This document shows, piece by piece, positions 1-10,760 of a stretch of 64,000 bases of DNA. Source of the stretch: Halomonas maura (GTDB lineage: Bacteria; Pseudomonadota; Gammaproteobacteria; Pseudomonadales; Halomonadaceae). Within the stretch, counting starts at the first letter, position 1. Each line of letters starts with the position of its first letter. Location: assembly GCF_030409305.1 (NCBI RefSeq), contig NZ_JAUFPQ010000013.1:362773-426772 (forward strand), given 5' to 3'. The notes below the pieces were generated by a model that saw only the letters and a program-made list of their open reading frames with translations, was not told where the DNA came from and made no database searches. The position numbers were made by a program, and so were the translations under genes.

Positions 1-108
1 GATCGCCTGACGGTAGGGGCCGAGTACCAGTTTATCGACCTCGAGAAGGTCAGCGGCGAGGAGGTGGACGCCAGCCGCGTGATGGCCAGCGCCCAGTTCC
101 ACTTCTGA
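1..108 (+). CDS. Outer-membrane beta-barrel protein, C-terminal fragment
   Basis: The last 35 codons of a gene that begins before the window. The peptide has the alternating polar/hydrophobic pattern of amphipathic strands (LTVGAEYQFIDLEKV, then SRVMASAQFHF) and ends in Phe, the C-terminal signal that BAM recognises in outer-membrane barrels. In several gammaproteobacteria a TorF-type porin gene lies next to glnK-amtB, so that family is a reasonable guess, but this fragment is too short to assign it. It converges on the downstream glnK gene. Confidence 0.6.
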   Translation, partial: DRLTVGAEYQFIDLEKVSGEEVDASRVMASAQFHF

Positions 109-178
109 GCGGTAGCGGAGGCCGCCACGGCGGCTCCGCCTTTGACCCAGCTTGTTGCAAGCCATATGGCTTGAACTC

Positions 179-202
179 GCCGGCCTTCGGGCCGGCATTT
201 TT
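179..202 (+). terminator. Intrinsic terminator of the upstream porin-like gene
   Basis: A perfect 7-bp GC stem (GCCGGCC/GGCCGGC) closed by a TTCG tetraloop and followed by ATTTTT, 70 bases after the stop codon of the rightward gene. The T-run lies on the plus-strand side only. Confidence 0.8.
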
Positions 203-218
203 GTCCTCATGACGACCT

Positions 219-244
219 CGGCCGGTCGCTGTCGCGACCGGCCG
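219..244. repeat. Perfect 11-bp inverted repeat without U-tract
   Basis: CGGCCGGTCGC and GCGACCGGCCG are separated by four bases. There is no T-run on either side. It lies between the porin terminator and the heptamer array, so it may help stop transcription coming leftward from glnK, or it may be a protein site. Confidence 0.5.
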
Positions 245-261
245 AGGGCAGGGTGATACTG

Positions 262-327
262 GCTTAGAGCTTAGAGCTTAGAGCTTAGAGCTTAGAGCTT
301 AGAGCTTAGAGCTTAGAGCTTAGAGCT
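262..327. repeat. Heptanucleotide tandem repeat, (GCTTAGA)9 plus GCT
   Basis: Nine exact head-to-tail copies of GCTTAGA followed by GCT, ending one base before the stop codon of the leftward glnK gene. It is AT-richer than its surroundings and has no mismatch, so it is probably young or subject to slippage. The 7-base unit means copy-number changes would not preserve reading frame, but the array is outside the coding sequence. A second array with the same period and the same GCT start is at 8714-8741. Confidence 0.95.
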
Positions 328-328
328 G

Positions 329-2129
<1,801 letters not shown>

Positions 2130-2166
2130 GACGGTCACTCCTCATGAAAGGGGCAGGGCGGTCGGG

Positions 2167-2640
<474 letters not shown>

Positions 2641-2675
2641 TCACGCCGGTCCTGGGGCGGTGGGGGCGCGGTGAT

Positions 2676-2690
2676 GCACCGTCTTGGTGC
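2676..2690. promoter_or_regulatory. NtrC-type enhancer site
   Basis: GCACC-GTCTT-GGTGC matches the known NtrC recognition pattern GCACY-N5-RGTGC on both arms. Its centre is about 125 bases upstream of the predicted sigma-54 start site, a usual enhancer distance. Only one clear copy is visible. Confidence 0.7.
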
Positions 2691-2801
2691 CGACCCGCGG
2701 CGAGGCTGCGCCATTAAGAAGCGAGTGTGGGGGAATGCGCACCACGAGCGCCTTGCGTATCCTGTCAGACAGCCATCCCATCATCGTTCAGGAGAGACAC
2801 C

Positions 2802-3167
2802 ATGGTCAGCCAAGATCGCATCAGTCGACTGGCTCAGCAGATCGGCGAGCGCCTGCAGGGCGCGTCCCAGGCCCCCGAGGAGGTGCAGAAGGGCATCCAG
2901 CAGGTCGTGCGGGGCGCCTTCGACCGCCTGGAGCTGGTGTCCCGGGAGGACTTCGACATCCTGATGGACGTGTTGCAGCGCACCCGTGGCCGGGTCGAGG
3001 CCCTGGAGAAGCAGGTCGCGGCCCTGGAGGAGGCGCTGGACACGCCCCGGCCGGCGGCCGAGCGTGAGGCGCCGGCGCCGGCGCCGGCGCCGGCGTCGGC
3101 CATCGAGGCCCCGGCCACCCCCGCCGCGCCCGGGGAGGATGCCGGCACCGGCGAGACCGGCCGCTGA
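2802..3167 (+). CDS. ubiK: Ubiquinone biosynthesis accessory factor UbiK (BMFP/YqiC family)
   Basis: A 121-residue small helical protein. Residues 1-75 are the BMFP domain (SQDRISRLAQQI at the start; an FDRLELVSREDFDIL segment; then a coiled coil VEALEKQVAALEEAL). The family assists aerobic ubiquinone synthesis by binding UbiJ and the Ubi complex. After residue 85 the chain is a low-complexity Ala/Pro tail encoded by a GCCGGC-rich repeat, longer than in the E. coli protein. The start at 2802 follows GGAGAG. It stands alone, 64 bases ahead of comM. Confidence 0.88.
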   Translation: MVSQDRISRLAQQIGERLQGASQAPEEVQKGIQQVVRGAFDRLELVSREDFDILMDVLQRTRGRVEALEKQVAALEEALDTPRPAAEREAPAPAPAPASAIEAPATPAAPGEDAGTGETGR

Positions 3168-3231
3168 ACCCTCGAGCGGTCCCGCTGGCGCTGGTCTAGC
3201 CTGAGGGCAGACAACGCGCGAGGGACCGCCG

Positions 3232-4737
3232 ATGACGCTGGCAATCATTCGCACCCGGGCCGGCCTCGGTCTCGACGCCCCCGAGGTCCTGGTGGAGGTG
3301 CATCTGGCCAATGGCCTGCCCGGCATCACCCTGGTCGGGCTGCCGGAGGCCGCGGTCAAGGAGAGCCGCGAGCGGGTGCGCAGTGCCCTGGTCAACGCCG
3401 GCTTCGACTTTCCCCTGCGACGCATCACCCTCAACCTGGCGCCCGCCGACCTGCCCAAGGACGGCGGGCGCTTCGACCTGCCCATCGCCCTGGGCCTGCT
3501 GGTGGCCTCCGGCCAGGTGCCCGCCGAGGCCCTCGAGGCCACCGAGTGCGTGGGCGAGCTGGCCCTGGACGGGGCGCTGCGGCCGGTGACCGGCGTGCTG
3601 CCCCTGGCCCTGGCGTCGCGCCGCGCCGGGCGCCGGCTGATCGTGCCCGTCGCCAACGCCGACGAGGCGGCGCTGGCCGGCGACCTCGAGGTGCTGCCCG
3701 CCGCCCACCTGCTCGAGGTGGTGGCCCACCTGCTGGGCCAGACGCCCATCCCCGCCCACCGGCTGGGGCGGCCAGCGATCAGCGAGGCCCCGGGGGCCGA
3801 CCTGTGCGAGGTGCGCGGCCAGCACCAGGCGCGGCGGGCGCTGGAGGTGGCGGCGGCCGGGGGCCACAACCTGCTGTTCGCCGGCCCACCCGGCACCGGC
3901 AAGACCATGCTGGCCAGCCGGCTGCCCGGCATCCTGCCGCCGCTCGGCGAGGACGAGGCCCTCGAGGTGGCGGCGGTGCGCTCGGTGAGCGGCCTGCCGC
4001 TCACCGAACAGTGGGGCCGCCGTCCCTTCCGCGCGCCGCACCACACCGCCAGCGCGGTGGCCCTGGTCGGCGGCGGCTCGCGACCGCGGCCCGGGGAGAT
4101 CTCGCTGGCCCACCACGGCGTGCTGTTCCTCGACGAGCTGCCGGAGTTCTCCCGCCAGGTGCTGGAGGTGATGCGCGAGCCCATGGAGTCCGGGTGGATC
4201 CACATCGCCCGGGCCAACCATCAGCGCAGCTATCCGGCGCGCTTCCAGCTGGTGGCGGCGATGAATCCCTGCCCCTGTGGCCACCTGGGCGATCCCCGCC
4301 AGGTCTGCCAGTGCACCGCGGCCCAGATCCAGCGCTATCAGGCGCGCCTGTCGGGACCGCTGCTGGATCGCATCGACCTGCAGGTGGAGGTGCCGGCGCT
4401 GCCGCCGGAGCAGTTGACCTCCCGGGCGGCGGGAGAGGACTCGGCGACGGTGCGGGCCCGGGTGCTGGCGGCCCGCGAGCGCCAGCGGGCCCGGGGCGCG
4501 CTCAATGCCCAGCTGGCGGGGGGCGACCTGGAGCGCGCCTGCGCCCTCGACGCCGGCGACCGGGCCTGGCTGGCCGGGGTGCTGGAGCGTCTCAAGCTTT
4601 CGGCACGGGCCTACCACCGGGTGCTGCGGGTGGCCTTGACCCTGGCCGACCTGGCCGGGCTGCCAAGCCCCGGTCGTGAGCAACTGATCGAGGCCATCGG
4701 CTATCGCCAGCTCGATAGGCTGCTCAGCGGCGGCTGA
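3232..4737 (+). CDS. comM: YifB/ComM-family AAA+ ATPase (Mg-chelatase-like)
   Basis: 501 residues, full family length. Order: an N-terminal Lon-like subdomain (residues 1-170, with GLPEAAVKESRERV), an AAA+ core with Walker A GPPGTGKT near residue 218 and Walker B VLFLDELPEF, a Cys-rich insert (CPCGHLGDPRQVCQC) and a C-terminal lid. In naturally competent bacteria ComM is a hexameric helicase that drives branch migration during integration of transforming DNA; many species without known competence also carry it. It is monocistronic in appearance and converges with the lipoprotein gene downstream. Confidence 0.93.
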   Translation: MTLAIIRTRAGLGLDAPEVLVEVHLANGLPGITLVGLPEAAVKESRERVRSALVNAGFDFPLRRITLNLAPADLPKDGGRFDLPIALGLLVASGQVPAEALEATECVGELALDGALRPVTGVLPLALASRRAGRRLIVPVANADEAALAGDLEVLPAAHLLEVVAHLLGQTPIPAHRLGRPAISEAPGADLCEVRGQHQARRALEVAAAGGHNLLFAGPPGTGKTMLASRLPGILPPLGEDEALEVAAVRSVSGLPLTEQWGRRPFRAPHHTASAVALVGGGSRPRPGEISLAHHGVLFLDELPEFSRQVLEVMREPMESGWIHIARANHQRSYPARFQLVAAMNPCPCGHLGDPRQVCQCTAAQIQRYQARLSGPLLDRIDLQVEVPALPPEQLTSRAAGEDSATVRARVLAARERQRARGALNAQLAGGDLERACALDAGDRAWLAGVLERLKLSARAYHRVLRVALTLADLAGLPSPGREQLIEAIGYRQLDRLLSGG

Positions 4738-4752
4738 GGGCGGGGCTGTCAC

Positions 4753-5247
4753 TCAGAGCGCGGAGGCGTCCAGGGCACCGTCGATGTGGGTCTCCCAGAC
4801 GGCCGTCTCGCTGCCGGGGCGGCGTAGGGTCAGCCGCAGCCGGTAGGGCAGCAGCTGCCGGTCGGACAGCGTCAGGCGCGGGCCACTGGCCATCAGCCGG
4901 CTGTCCAGGCGCCACAGGTTGCGGCCGGCGCCCTCGGACAGGGCCGGTTGCCAGTCGAGGACCTGGGGCCCCCGGTCGATGCCGAGCAGGGCCCGGGTCA
5001 GGCTCTCGAGCAGGCGGGTGTCATCCACCTGGAGGTCGGGGTCGACCTCGGGCATGGCCAGCAGCAGGACCTGGTCGGCGGCGGGGCGGGGCAGGGGCGA
5101 TGTCGTCTCCACCGTCTCGGCGGCCCGCTTGCCGAGGCCCAGTAGCGCCTGGCGTATGGTCTGGGGGGCGTCCGGGGCGTCCCAGGCGCCGGCGCAGCCG
5201 ACGAGCAACAGGAGCAGCGGGAGCAGGAGCAGCAGGCGTCGGGTCAT
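4753..5247 (-). CDS. Predicted lipoprotein, function unknown
   Basis: A 164-residue protein with a lipoprotein signal peptide (Leu-rich core and lipobox LVGC, lipidated Cys at about 18), so it should be anchored in a membrane facing the periplasm. The mature part is mixed alpha/beta with no motif I recognise; a mid-segment (DDTRLLESLTRALLGI) followed by a beta-rich end (YRLRLTLRR) faintly resembles small LpoB-type lipoproteins, which is only a guess. Its start overlaps the stop of the upstream hydrolase by 4 bases, so the two are translationally coupled. Confidence 0.75.
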   Translation of the reverse strand: MTRRLLLLLPLLLLLVGCAGAWDAPDAPQTIRQALLGLGKRAAETVETTSPLPRPAADQVLLLAMPEVDPDLQVDDTRLLESLTRALLGIDRGPQVLDWQPALSEGAGRNLWRLDSRLMASGPRLTLSDRQLLPYRLRLTLRRPGSETAVWETHIDGALDASAL

Positions 5248-6236
5248 GGGGCCGAGCGTCTCCGGCGCGACGCCAGCGACGGCCGGTCGTCGCGATGGGG
5301 CTCGAGGCCGGCGATGAACCGTTCCAGCTCATTGAACAGCGTGCGACGAATCGGCTCGGCCTCGTTGACCAGGTGGTGTCGGGCCTCGGGGTGGCGGTGA
5401 ACCACGGCGTTGGGAAACTTGCTCTCCAGCACCTCGAGATTCCACTCCCAGTCCACGGTCAGGTCCTGTTCGCCCTGCAGGATCAGGGTCGGCACCGGAC
5501 TGGCCGGCAGCGACAGCAGCTGCGGCATCCAGCGCCGCATGGCGTCGACCCACTCCATGGCCAGGCGGTCCGGCTGCAGCGGGTCGCCCTCGCGCAGGAA
5601 GGTCGCGAAGTCGCGGTCCGTGGAATTGTCGCGGAAGCGGCGCGGGACCGAGCGGATGAAGGGCCCCACCAGGCGGTGCAACCAGCTCGACTGGGACCAG
5701 CCCCAGGGGCGCACCAGCGGAGCGAGCAGGGCCAGGCCGGCCCAATGGCCGTCGTCGCCCCGGCGCAGGGCGTCGGTGGCGAGTATCGCCGCGCCGGTAC
5801 TCTGGCCGATGCCGAGCCAGGGCTGGGGCGCCAGGTCCCGGGAGGCCAGGTACTGCTGCAGGCTGCGCAGGCAGTCGCCGTAGTCGTCGAAGTCGCCGAT
5901 GGAAGCCCGCGCGCCGCTCGACAGTCCGTGCCCCGGCAGGTCCCAGAGCACCACCCGCCAGCCGCGATCGAGCAGGCACTCGAGCAGGTGACGGTAGAGC
6001 CCCAGGTGGTCATAGTAGCCGTGCACCACGAAGGCCGTGCCGATGGCGGCCGGCGGGCTCCACACCTGGGTCCAGAGGCGGAAGCCGTGAGCGTCCACGT
6101 AGCCCACGTAGAGCCCCACATGCTCGGCCAGCAGCGGCGCCAGGCCGTAGTGGCCGAGATAGCGCACGAGATCCTGGCCGGCCCGGTCGGCCGGAGCAAT
6201 CGGGCCTAGGGCCTGTAGGGGGCTGAAATCGCTCAT
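5244..6236 (-). CDS. Alpha/beta hydrolase, lysophospholipase/monoacylglycerol lipase type
   Basis: A 330-residue cytoplasmic alpha/beta-hydrolase (no signal peptide). The nucleophile elbow is GQSTG near residue 144, the oxyanion region is VVHGYYDH near 71, an acid sits in LILQGEQDLTVDW near 270, and the catalytic His is in RHPEARHHLVNE near 295. These features fit the COG2267 lysophospholipase/monoglyceride lipase group. Its product could recycle phospholipids or deacylate lipids; the 4-base overlap with a lipoprotein gene suggests an envelope role, which is an inference. Confidence 0.85.
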   Translation of the reverse strand: MSDFSPLQALGPIAPADRAGQDLVRYLGHYGLAPLLAEHVGLYVGYVDAHGFRLWTQVWSPPAAIGTAFVVHGYYDHLGLYRHLLECLLDRGWRVVLWDLPGHGLSSGARASIGDFDDYGDCLRSLQQYLASRDLAPQPWLGIGQSTGAAILATDALRRGDDGHWAGLALLAPLVRPWGWSQSSWLHRLVGPFIRSVPRRFRDNSTDRDFATFLREGDPLQPDRLAMEWVDAMRRWMPQLLSLPASPVPTLILQGEQDLTVDWEWNLEVLESKFPNAVVHRHPEARHHLVNEAEPIRRTLFNELERFIAGLEPHRDDRPSLASRRRRSAP

Positions 6237-6373
6237 CGAATCCTCCGCAATGACTACTCATGCTAGCGTCTTGCCGAGAGCGGAACCACTGTTCATTAAT
6301 GTCGGGAGTCAGACTACCGACTCTCGTCTTTTGGTCTACCCTGCGGGGGATGTCCGCCAGCTTCGGGTTTACA

Positions 6374-6392
6374 TGTGGAAGCAATTTCCACA
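6374..6392. promoter_or_regulatory. IclR-like operator upstream of malate synthase
   Basis: TGTGGAA-GCAAT-TTCCACA is a perfect 19-base dyad about 85 bases before glcB. The inner 15 bases (TGGAAGCAATTTCCA) differ at only two specified positions from the E. coli IclR consensus, TGGAAATNATTTCCA, as I remember it. IclR represses the glyoxylate shunt, which fits the gene downstream. Confidence 0.65.
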
Positions 6393-6477
6393 AAATTGTC
6401 ATTGCGCAGTCACCTTTCCCTGTCCGGCTGTTCGGTGCCAGGGGGCGCCGGATCGCCACGCATAGGAGAACGCCCCC

Positions 6478-8664
6478 ATGACCCAACGCATCACCCGCCA
6501 CCGTCTCCAGGTGGCCGCCGAGCTGGACCGTTTCATCAACGAGCAGGCCCTGCCGGGCACCGGAGTCGACCCCGACGACTTCTGGCGCGGCGTGGACGCC
6601 CTGTTTCATGATCTGACACCGAACAACAGCGAACTGCTCGCCGAGCGCGATCGCCTGCAGGGCGAGCTCGACACCTGGCACCGCGAGAACCCGGGCCCGA
6701 TCCGTGACATGTCGGCCTACCGCGGCTTCCTCGAGCGGGTCGGCTACCTCGAGCAGGCGCCCGCCAGGGTCGAGGTCACCACCACCGAGGTCGACCGCGA
6801 GATCGCCGTGCAGGCCGGCCCGCAGCTGGTGGTGCCGGTCAACAATGCCCGCTATGCCCTGAACGCCGCCAATGCCCGCTGGGGCAGTCTCTATGATGCC
6901 CTCTACGGCACCGACGCCATCGCCGAGGACGGCGGCGCCGAGAAGGGCGATAGCTTCAATCCCAAGCGTGCGGAGAAGGTCATCGCCTACGCCCGAGGCG
7001 TGCTCGACCGTGCCGCGCCGCTGGCGACCGGCTCGCACCGCGAGGCGGTGAAGTACACCCTGCGTGACGGCCATCTCATGGTGACCCTTGAGGGCGGTCG
7101 CGAGACCGGCCTCAAGGCGCCCGGCAAGCTGGTCGGCTACCAGGGCGAGGCCGCCGCGCCCTCCGCCATCCTGCTGGTCAACCATGGCCTGCACCTGGAG
7201 ATCCAGGTCGATGCCGGGCATCCCATCGGCAAGACCGATCCGGCGGGGGTCAAGGACGTGGTCGTCGAGGCGGCGCTGACCGCCATCATGGACTGCGAGG
7301 ACTCCGTGGCCGCGGTGGACGCCGAGGACAAGGTCGGGGTCTATGCCAACTGGCTGGGCCTGATGAAGGGCGACCTCGAGGAGCAGATCGAGAAGGGCGG
7401 CAAGTCGTTCACCCGTCGCCTGCACGGCGACCGCACCTGGACCGACCCCCAGGGCGGCGAGGTGACCCTGCCGGGCCGCGCCCTGCTGTTCGTGCGCAAC
7501 GTCGGCCACCTGATGACCACCCCGGCGGTGCTCGATGCCGAGGGCAACGAGCTGCCGGAGGGCATCCTCGATGGTATCGTCACCAGCCTGATCGCCCTGC
7601 ATGACCTGCAGAAGGGCGCGGGGCAGCCGCGCAACTCCCGCCAGGGCTCGGTGTACATCGTCAAGCCGAAGATGCACGGCCCGCGGGAAGTGGCCTTCGC
7701 CAACGAGCTGTTCGGCCGCGTCGAGGACCTGCTGGGCATGACTCGGGATACCCTCAAGATGGGCATCATGGACGAGGAACGCCGTACCTCGGTGAACCTC
7801 AAGGCCTGCATCAACGAGGCGACCTCCCGGGTGGTGTTCATCAACACCGGCTTCCTCGATCGCACCGGCGACGAGATGCACACCGCCATGGAAGCCGGGC
7901 CGATGATCCGCAAGGGCGACATGAAGAACAGCGCCTGGATCGGTGCCTACGAGCGCAGCAACGTCCAGGTCGGCCTGGCCTGCGGCCTGCGCGGCCACGC
8001 CCAGATCGGCAAGGGCATGTGGGCCATGCCGGACCTGATGGCCGCCATGCTGGAGCAGAAGATCGGCCACCCCAAGGCCGGTGCCAACACCGCCTGGGTG
8101 CCGTCCCCCACCGCCGCCACCCTGCACGCCCTGCACTATCACCAGGTCGACGTGGCCGAGGTGCAGCGCGAACTGGAGACCCAGGGCGAGCAGGCCCTGC
8201 GTGAAGGGCTCCTCGACGCCCTGCTCAGCGTGCCGGTGGCCGAGCATCCGGCCTGGTCCGACGAGGAGATCCAGCAGGAGCTCGACAACAACTGCCAGGG
8301 CATCCTCGGCTACGTGGTGCGCTGGGTCGAGCACGGCGTGGGCTGCTCCAAGGTGCCTGACATCCATGACGTGGGGCTGATGGAGGACCGCGCCACCCTG
8401 CGCATCTCCAGCCAGCACGTGGCCAACTGGCTGCACCATGGGGTGGTGGATGCCGAGCGGGTCCGGGCGACCCTGGAGCGCATGGCCAGGGTGGTCGACC
8501 AGCAGAACGCCGGGGATCCGGACTACACGCCGATGAGCGCCGACTTCTCGGCCTCCCACGCCTTCCAGGCCGCCTCGGACCTGATCTTCAAGGGGCTCGA
8601 GCAGCCCGCCGGCTACACCGAGCCGCTGCTGCATCACTGGCGCGCGGTGCACAAGGCGAAATAA
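6478..8664 (+). CDS. glcB: Malate synthase G
   Basis: 728 residues, the length of isoform G (E. coli 723). It condenses glyoxylate with acetyl-CoA to malate, allowing growth on acetate, fatty acids or glycolate. Visible signatures are [13 protein letters not shown] (active-site Arg region), [17 protein letters not shown] (metal ligands), [17 protein letters not shown], and the catalytic base region with [21 protein letters not shown] toward the C-terminus. The start follows AGGAGA. It stands alone; no isocitrate lyase lies in the window. The IclR-like dyad upstream suggests repression that is lifted by glyoxylate. Confidence 0.97.
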   Translation: MTQRITRHRLQVAAELDRFINEQALPGTGVDPDDFWRGVDALFHDLTPNNSELLAERDRLQGELDTWHRENPGPIRDMSAYRGFLERVGYLEQAPARVEVTTTEVDREIAVQAGPQLVVPVNNARYALNAANARWGSLYDALYGTDAIAEDGGAEKGDSFNPKRAEKVIAYARGVLDRAAPLATGSHREAVKYTLRDGHLMVTLEGGRETGLKAPGKLVGYQGEAAAPSAILLVNHGLHLEIQVDAGHPIGKTDPAGVKDVVVEAALTAIMDCEDSVAAVDAEDKVGVYANWLGLMKGDLEEQIEKGGKSFTRRLHGDRTWTDPQGGEVTLPGRALLFVRNVGHLMTTPAVLDAEGNELPEGILDGIVTSLIALHDLQKGAGQPRNSRQGSVYIVKPKMHGPREVAFANELFGRVEDLLGMTRDTLKMGIMDEERRTSVNLKACINEATSRVVFINTGFLDRTGDEMHTAMEAGPMIRKGDMKNSAWIGAYERSNVQVGLACGLRGHAQIGKGMWAMPDLMAAMLEQKIGHPKAGANTAWVPSPTAATLHALHYHQVDVAEVQRELETQGEQALREGLLDALLSVPVAEHPAWSDEEIQQELDNNCQGILGYVVRWVEHGVGCSKVPDIHDVGLMEDRATLRISSQHVANWLHHGVVDAERVRATLERMARVVDQQNAGDPDYTPMSADFSASHAFQAASDLIFKGLEQPAGYTEPLLHHWRAVHKAK

Positions 8665-8713
8665 TCGCGGGCGGGCTGTGGGTGGCGGGCCGCGAGTCGA
8701 GGGATATCCCGAT

Positions 8714-8741
8714 GCTCGTGGCTCGTGGCTCGTGGCTCGTG
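8714..8741. repeat. Heptanucleotide tandem repeat, (GCTCGTG)4
   Basis: Four exact head-to-tail copies of GCTCGTG in the 144-base gap between glcB and the thioesterase gene. The period (7) and the GCT start are shared with the GCTTAGA array at 262-327, while the other four bases differ. Confidence 0.9.
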
Positions 8742-8808
8742 GCGACTGTGCGCGGCCGGCCTGCTGGGCTATCTTGGGGCCATCGTCCACTGCCGCAGGG
8801 AGCGCCCC

Positions 8809-9222
8809 ATGACCGTGATGACCGCCGCCGCCATCGAGGACTTCCTCGACGAGGTCTTTCCCCAGCGCGCCGGCACCATCGAGGGCATCGACGAGATGCG
8901 GGCCACCATGAGCCTGGCCATCGAGGACGAGCACCTGCGTCCCGGCGCCAGCGTCTCCGGTCCCACCCTGATGGGGCTCGCCGATGTCTGCCTCTATGTG
9001 GCGATCCTGGCCCAGGTCGGTCCCGAGCCGATGGCGGTGACCAGCGACCTGCACTGTCGCTTCCTGCGCCGCCCGCGGGGCGACCGCGACATCATCGCCA
9101 ACGCCCACCTGCTCAAGCTGGGGCGGCGCCTGGCGGTGGGCGAGGTCCAGCTGTTCTCCGCCGGTGACGAGGCGCCGGTGGCCCTGGTCACGGCGACCTA
9201 TGTGCTGCCGGACGGCGACTGA
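8809..9222 (+). CDS. PaaI-type hotdog thioesterase
   Basis: A 137-residue single hotdog-fold protein of the PaaI/YigI acyl-CoA thioesterase group. The long helix and strands are recognisable, with RPGASVSGPTLMGLADVCLYVAI holding the catalytic-loop and helix region and TSDLHCRFLRRP the following strand. Such enzymes hydrolyse acyl- or aryl-CoA thioesters; the substrate cannot be read from sequence. The start at 8809 is next to a GGGAG ribosome site; an ATG at 8818 is an alternative. Its 3' end overlaps the convergent DUF423 gene by 25 bases. Confidence 0.82.
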   Translation: MTVMTAAAIEDFLDEVFPQRAGTIEGIDEMRATMSLAIEDEHLRPGASVSGPTLMGLADVCLYVAILAQVGPEPMAVTSDLHCRFLRRPRGDRDIIANAHLLKLGRRLAVGEVQLFSAGDEAPVALVTATYVLPDGD

Positions 9223-9590
9223 GCCCGGCCAACCGTCGCGGCCAGCGCCAGCCAGCCGCCGATCAGCAGCACGCCGCCCAGCGGCGTGACCAGGCCGAGC
9301 CGCCCCGGCCCCGACAGGGCCAGGGCATACAGCGAGCCCGAGAACATCAGCATGCCCGTCGCCCACAGCCCCAGCACCAGATGCTGCCCGGGGCGCGGGC
9401 AGGCGCTGCGCCAGGCCAGCAGGCCGAGCATCGCCAGGGTGTGCCAGGCCTGGTAGCGCACCCCGGTCTCCACGGCCGCCACCAGCCGCGGGGCCAGGCT
9501 GCCCTCCAGGGCATGGGCGCCGAAGGCGCCGGCCATCACCATCAGGGCGCCGGACAGCGCCGTCGCCAGCCACCAGGCTCGGTCCTGCAT
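9198..9590 (-). CDS. DUF423 family inner-membrane protein (YgdD-like)
   Basis: A 130-residue protein with four predicted transmembrane helices (residues about 8-28, 47-62, 70-93, 98-120). The family hallmark GAFGAHAL follows the first helix. Its function is unknown in most bacteria. The ATG at 9590 has AGGAG 6 bases upstream and is preferred to the GTG at 9593. It is divergent from thiS and overlaps the thioesterase gene tail to tail. Confidence 0.88.
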   Translation of the reverse strand: MQDRAWWLATALSGALMVMAGAFGAHALEGSLAPRLVAAVETGVRYQAWHTLAMLGLLAWRSACPRPGQHLVLGLWATGMLMFSGSLYALALSGPGRLGLVTPLGGVLLIGGWLALAATVGRAQSPSGST

Positions 9591-9685
9591 CACGGTCTCC
9601 TGCGATCGTCTCGCGGTTACCGTACCCGGCCCGGCCCCGAGGCGCTACAATATGGGCCCGCGAATCCGCAGCCCCGGAGAGAGCC

Positions 9686-9886
9686 ATGCAGATCCAGCTC
9701 AATGGCGAGGCCCGCACCCTGGAGGCCGATGCCTCGGTGGCCCGGCTGGTCGAGTCCCTCGGCCTGACCGGCCGCCGCATCGCCGTGGAGGTCAACGAGG
9801 AGATCGTGCCCAGGAGCGTCCACGCCGAGACGCGCCTGGCCGAGGGTGACCGGGTCGAGATCGTCCATGCCATCGGTGGCGGCTGA
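9686..9886 (+). CDS. thiS: Sulfur carrier protein ThiS
   Basis: A 66-residue ubiquitin-like sulfur carrier ending in the essential Gly-Gly (HAIGGG), which is adenylated and thiocarboxylated to supply sulfur for the thiazole ring of thiamine. MQIQLNGEARTL and VEVNEEIVPRS are typical. It is preceded by GGAGAG and followed after 48 bases by thiG. The space back to the divergent DUF423 gene is only 95 bases and shows no THI-box core, so a TPP riboswitch seems absent. A TACAAT at 9646 could be its -10 box. Confidence 0.95.
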   Translation: MQIQLNGEARTLEADASVARLVESLGLTGRRIAVEVNEEIVPRSVHAETRLAEGDRVEIVHAIGGG

Positions 9887-9934
9887 CGCGCCGAGGCGGC
9901 CCCGCGAACCAGGATCCACAGGAGCACGACAACC

Positions 9935-10732
9935 ATGACCGACTTCTTCCAGGACGCGCCGCTGCGCATCGCCGGCCGTGACTTCACCTCGCGCCTGCTG
10001 GTGGGCACCGGCAAGTACCGCGACTTCGACGAGACCGCCGAGGCCATCGCCGCCAGCGGTGCCGAGGTGGTGACCTTCGCGGTGCGGCGCACCAACCTGG
10101 GGCAGGACGCCGCGGCGCCGAACCTGCTCGACGTCGTCTCGCCGCAGCGCTACACCCTGCTGCCCAACACCGCGGGCTGCTACACGGCCAAGGATGCGGT
10201 GCGGACCTGCCGGCTGGCCCGCGAGCTCCTCGACGGCCACAACCTGGTCAAGCTCGAGGTGCTGGGCGACGACACCACCCTCTATCCCAACGTGGTGGAG
10301 ACCCTGGCCGCCGCCGAGACGCTGGTCAACGACGGCTTCGAGGTGATGGTCTACACCAGCGACGACCCCATCGTCGCCCGCGAACTGGAGCGCCTGGGCT
10401 GTTGCGCCGTGATGCCGCTGGGCTCGCTGATCGGCTCCGGCCACGGCATCCAGAACCCCCACAACATTCGCCTGATCATCGAGCAGGCCGGCGTGCCGGT
10501 GCTGGTGGATGCGGGCATCGGCACCGCCTCCGAGGCGGCCCTGGCCATGGAGCTGGGCTGCGACGGCGTGCTGATGAACTCCGCCATCGCCCATGCCCGA
10601 CAGCCGCTGCTGATGGCCAGCGCCATGCGGCAGGCCGTCCAGGCCGGCCGCGAGGCCTTCCTGGCCGGGCGCATGCCGCGCCGCCAGAGCGCCGAGCCGT
10701 CCTCGCCGCTGGCCGGCCGCATCAACGCCTGA
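9935..10732 (+). CDS. thiG: Thiazole synthase ThiG
   Basis: 265 residues, a TIM barrel that forms the thiazole phosphate of thiamine from deoxyxylulose phosphate, dehydroglycine or iminoglycine, and ThiS thiocarboxylate. The Schiff-base lysine lies in [11 protein letters not shown] (residue about 105). [15 protein letters not shown], and [25 protein letters not shown] near the C-terminus, form the phosphate site. The gene follows thiS closely, and thiD is elsewhere in the window (27755-28576). The C-terminal tail after AGRMPRR is variable in the family. Confidence 0.97.
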   Translation: MTDFFQDAPLRIAGRDFTSRLLVGTGKYRDFDETAEAIAASGAEVVTFAVRRTNLGQDAAAPNLLDVVSPQRYTLLPNTAGCYTAKDAVRTCRLARELLDGHNLVKLEVLGDDTTLYPNVVETLAAAETLVNDGFEVMVYTSDDPIVARELERLGCCAVMPLGSLIGSGHGIQNPHNIRLIIEQAGVPVLVDAGIGTASEAALAMELGCDGVLMNSAIAHARQPLLMASAMRQAVQAGREAFLAGRMPRRQSAEPSSPLAGRINA

Positions 10733-10760
10733 CGCCTTGTCCCCTGACCCACGAGACCCG

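Noticed and set aside
9591-9685. TPP riboswitch before thiS
   Set aside because: The divergent gap is under 100 bases and shows no THI-box core such as CTGAGA or the ACCTGATC-type element.
6010-10095. Very long minus-strand open frame (over 1300 codons)
   Set aside because: It runs antisense through glcB, the thioesterase gene, DUF423 and thiS. Its translation is Gly/Ala/Arg/His-rich with no domain. Long shadow frames are expected in GC-rich DNA.
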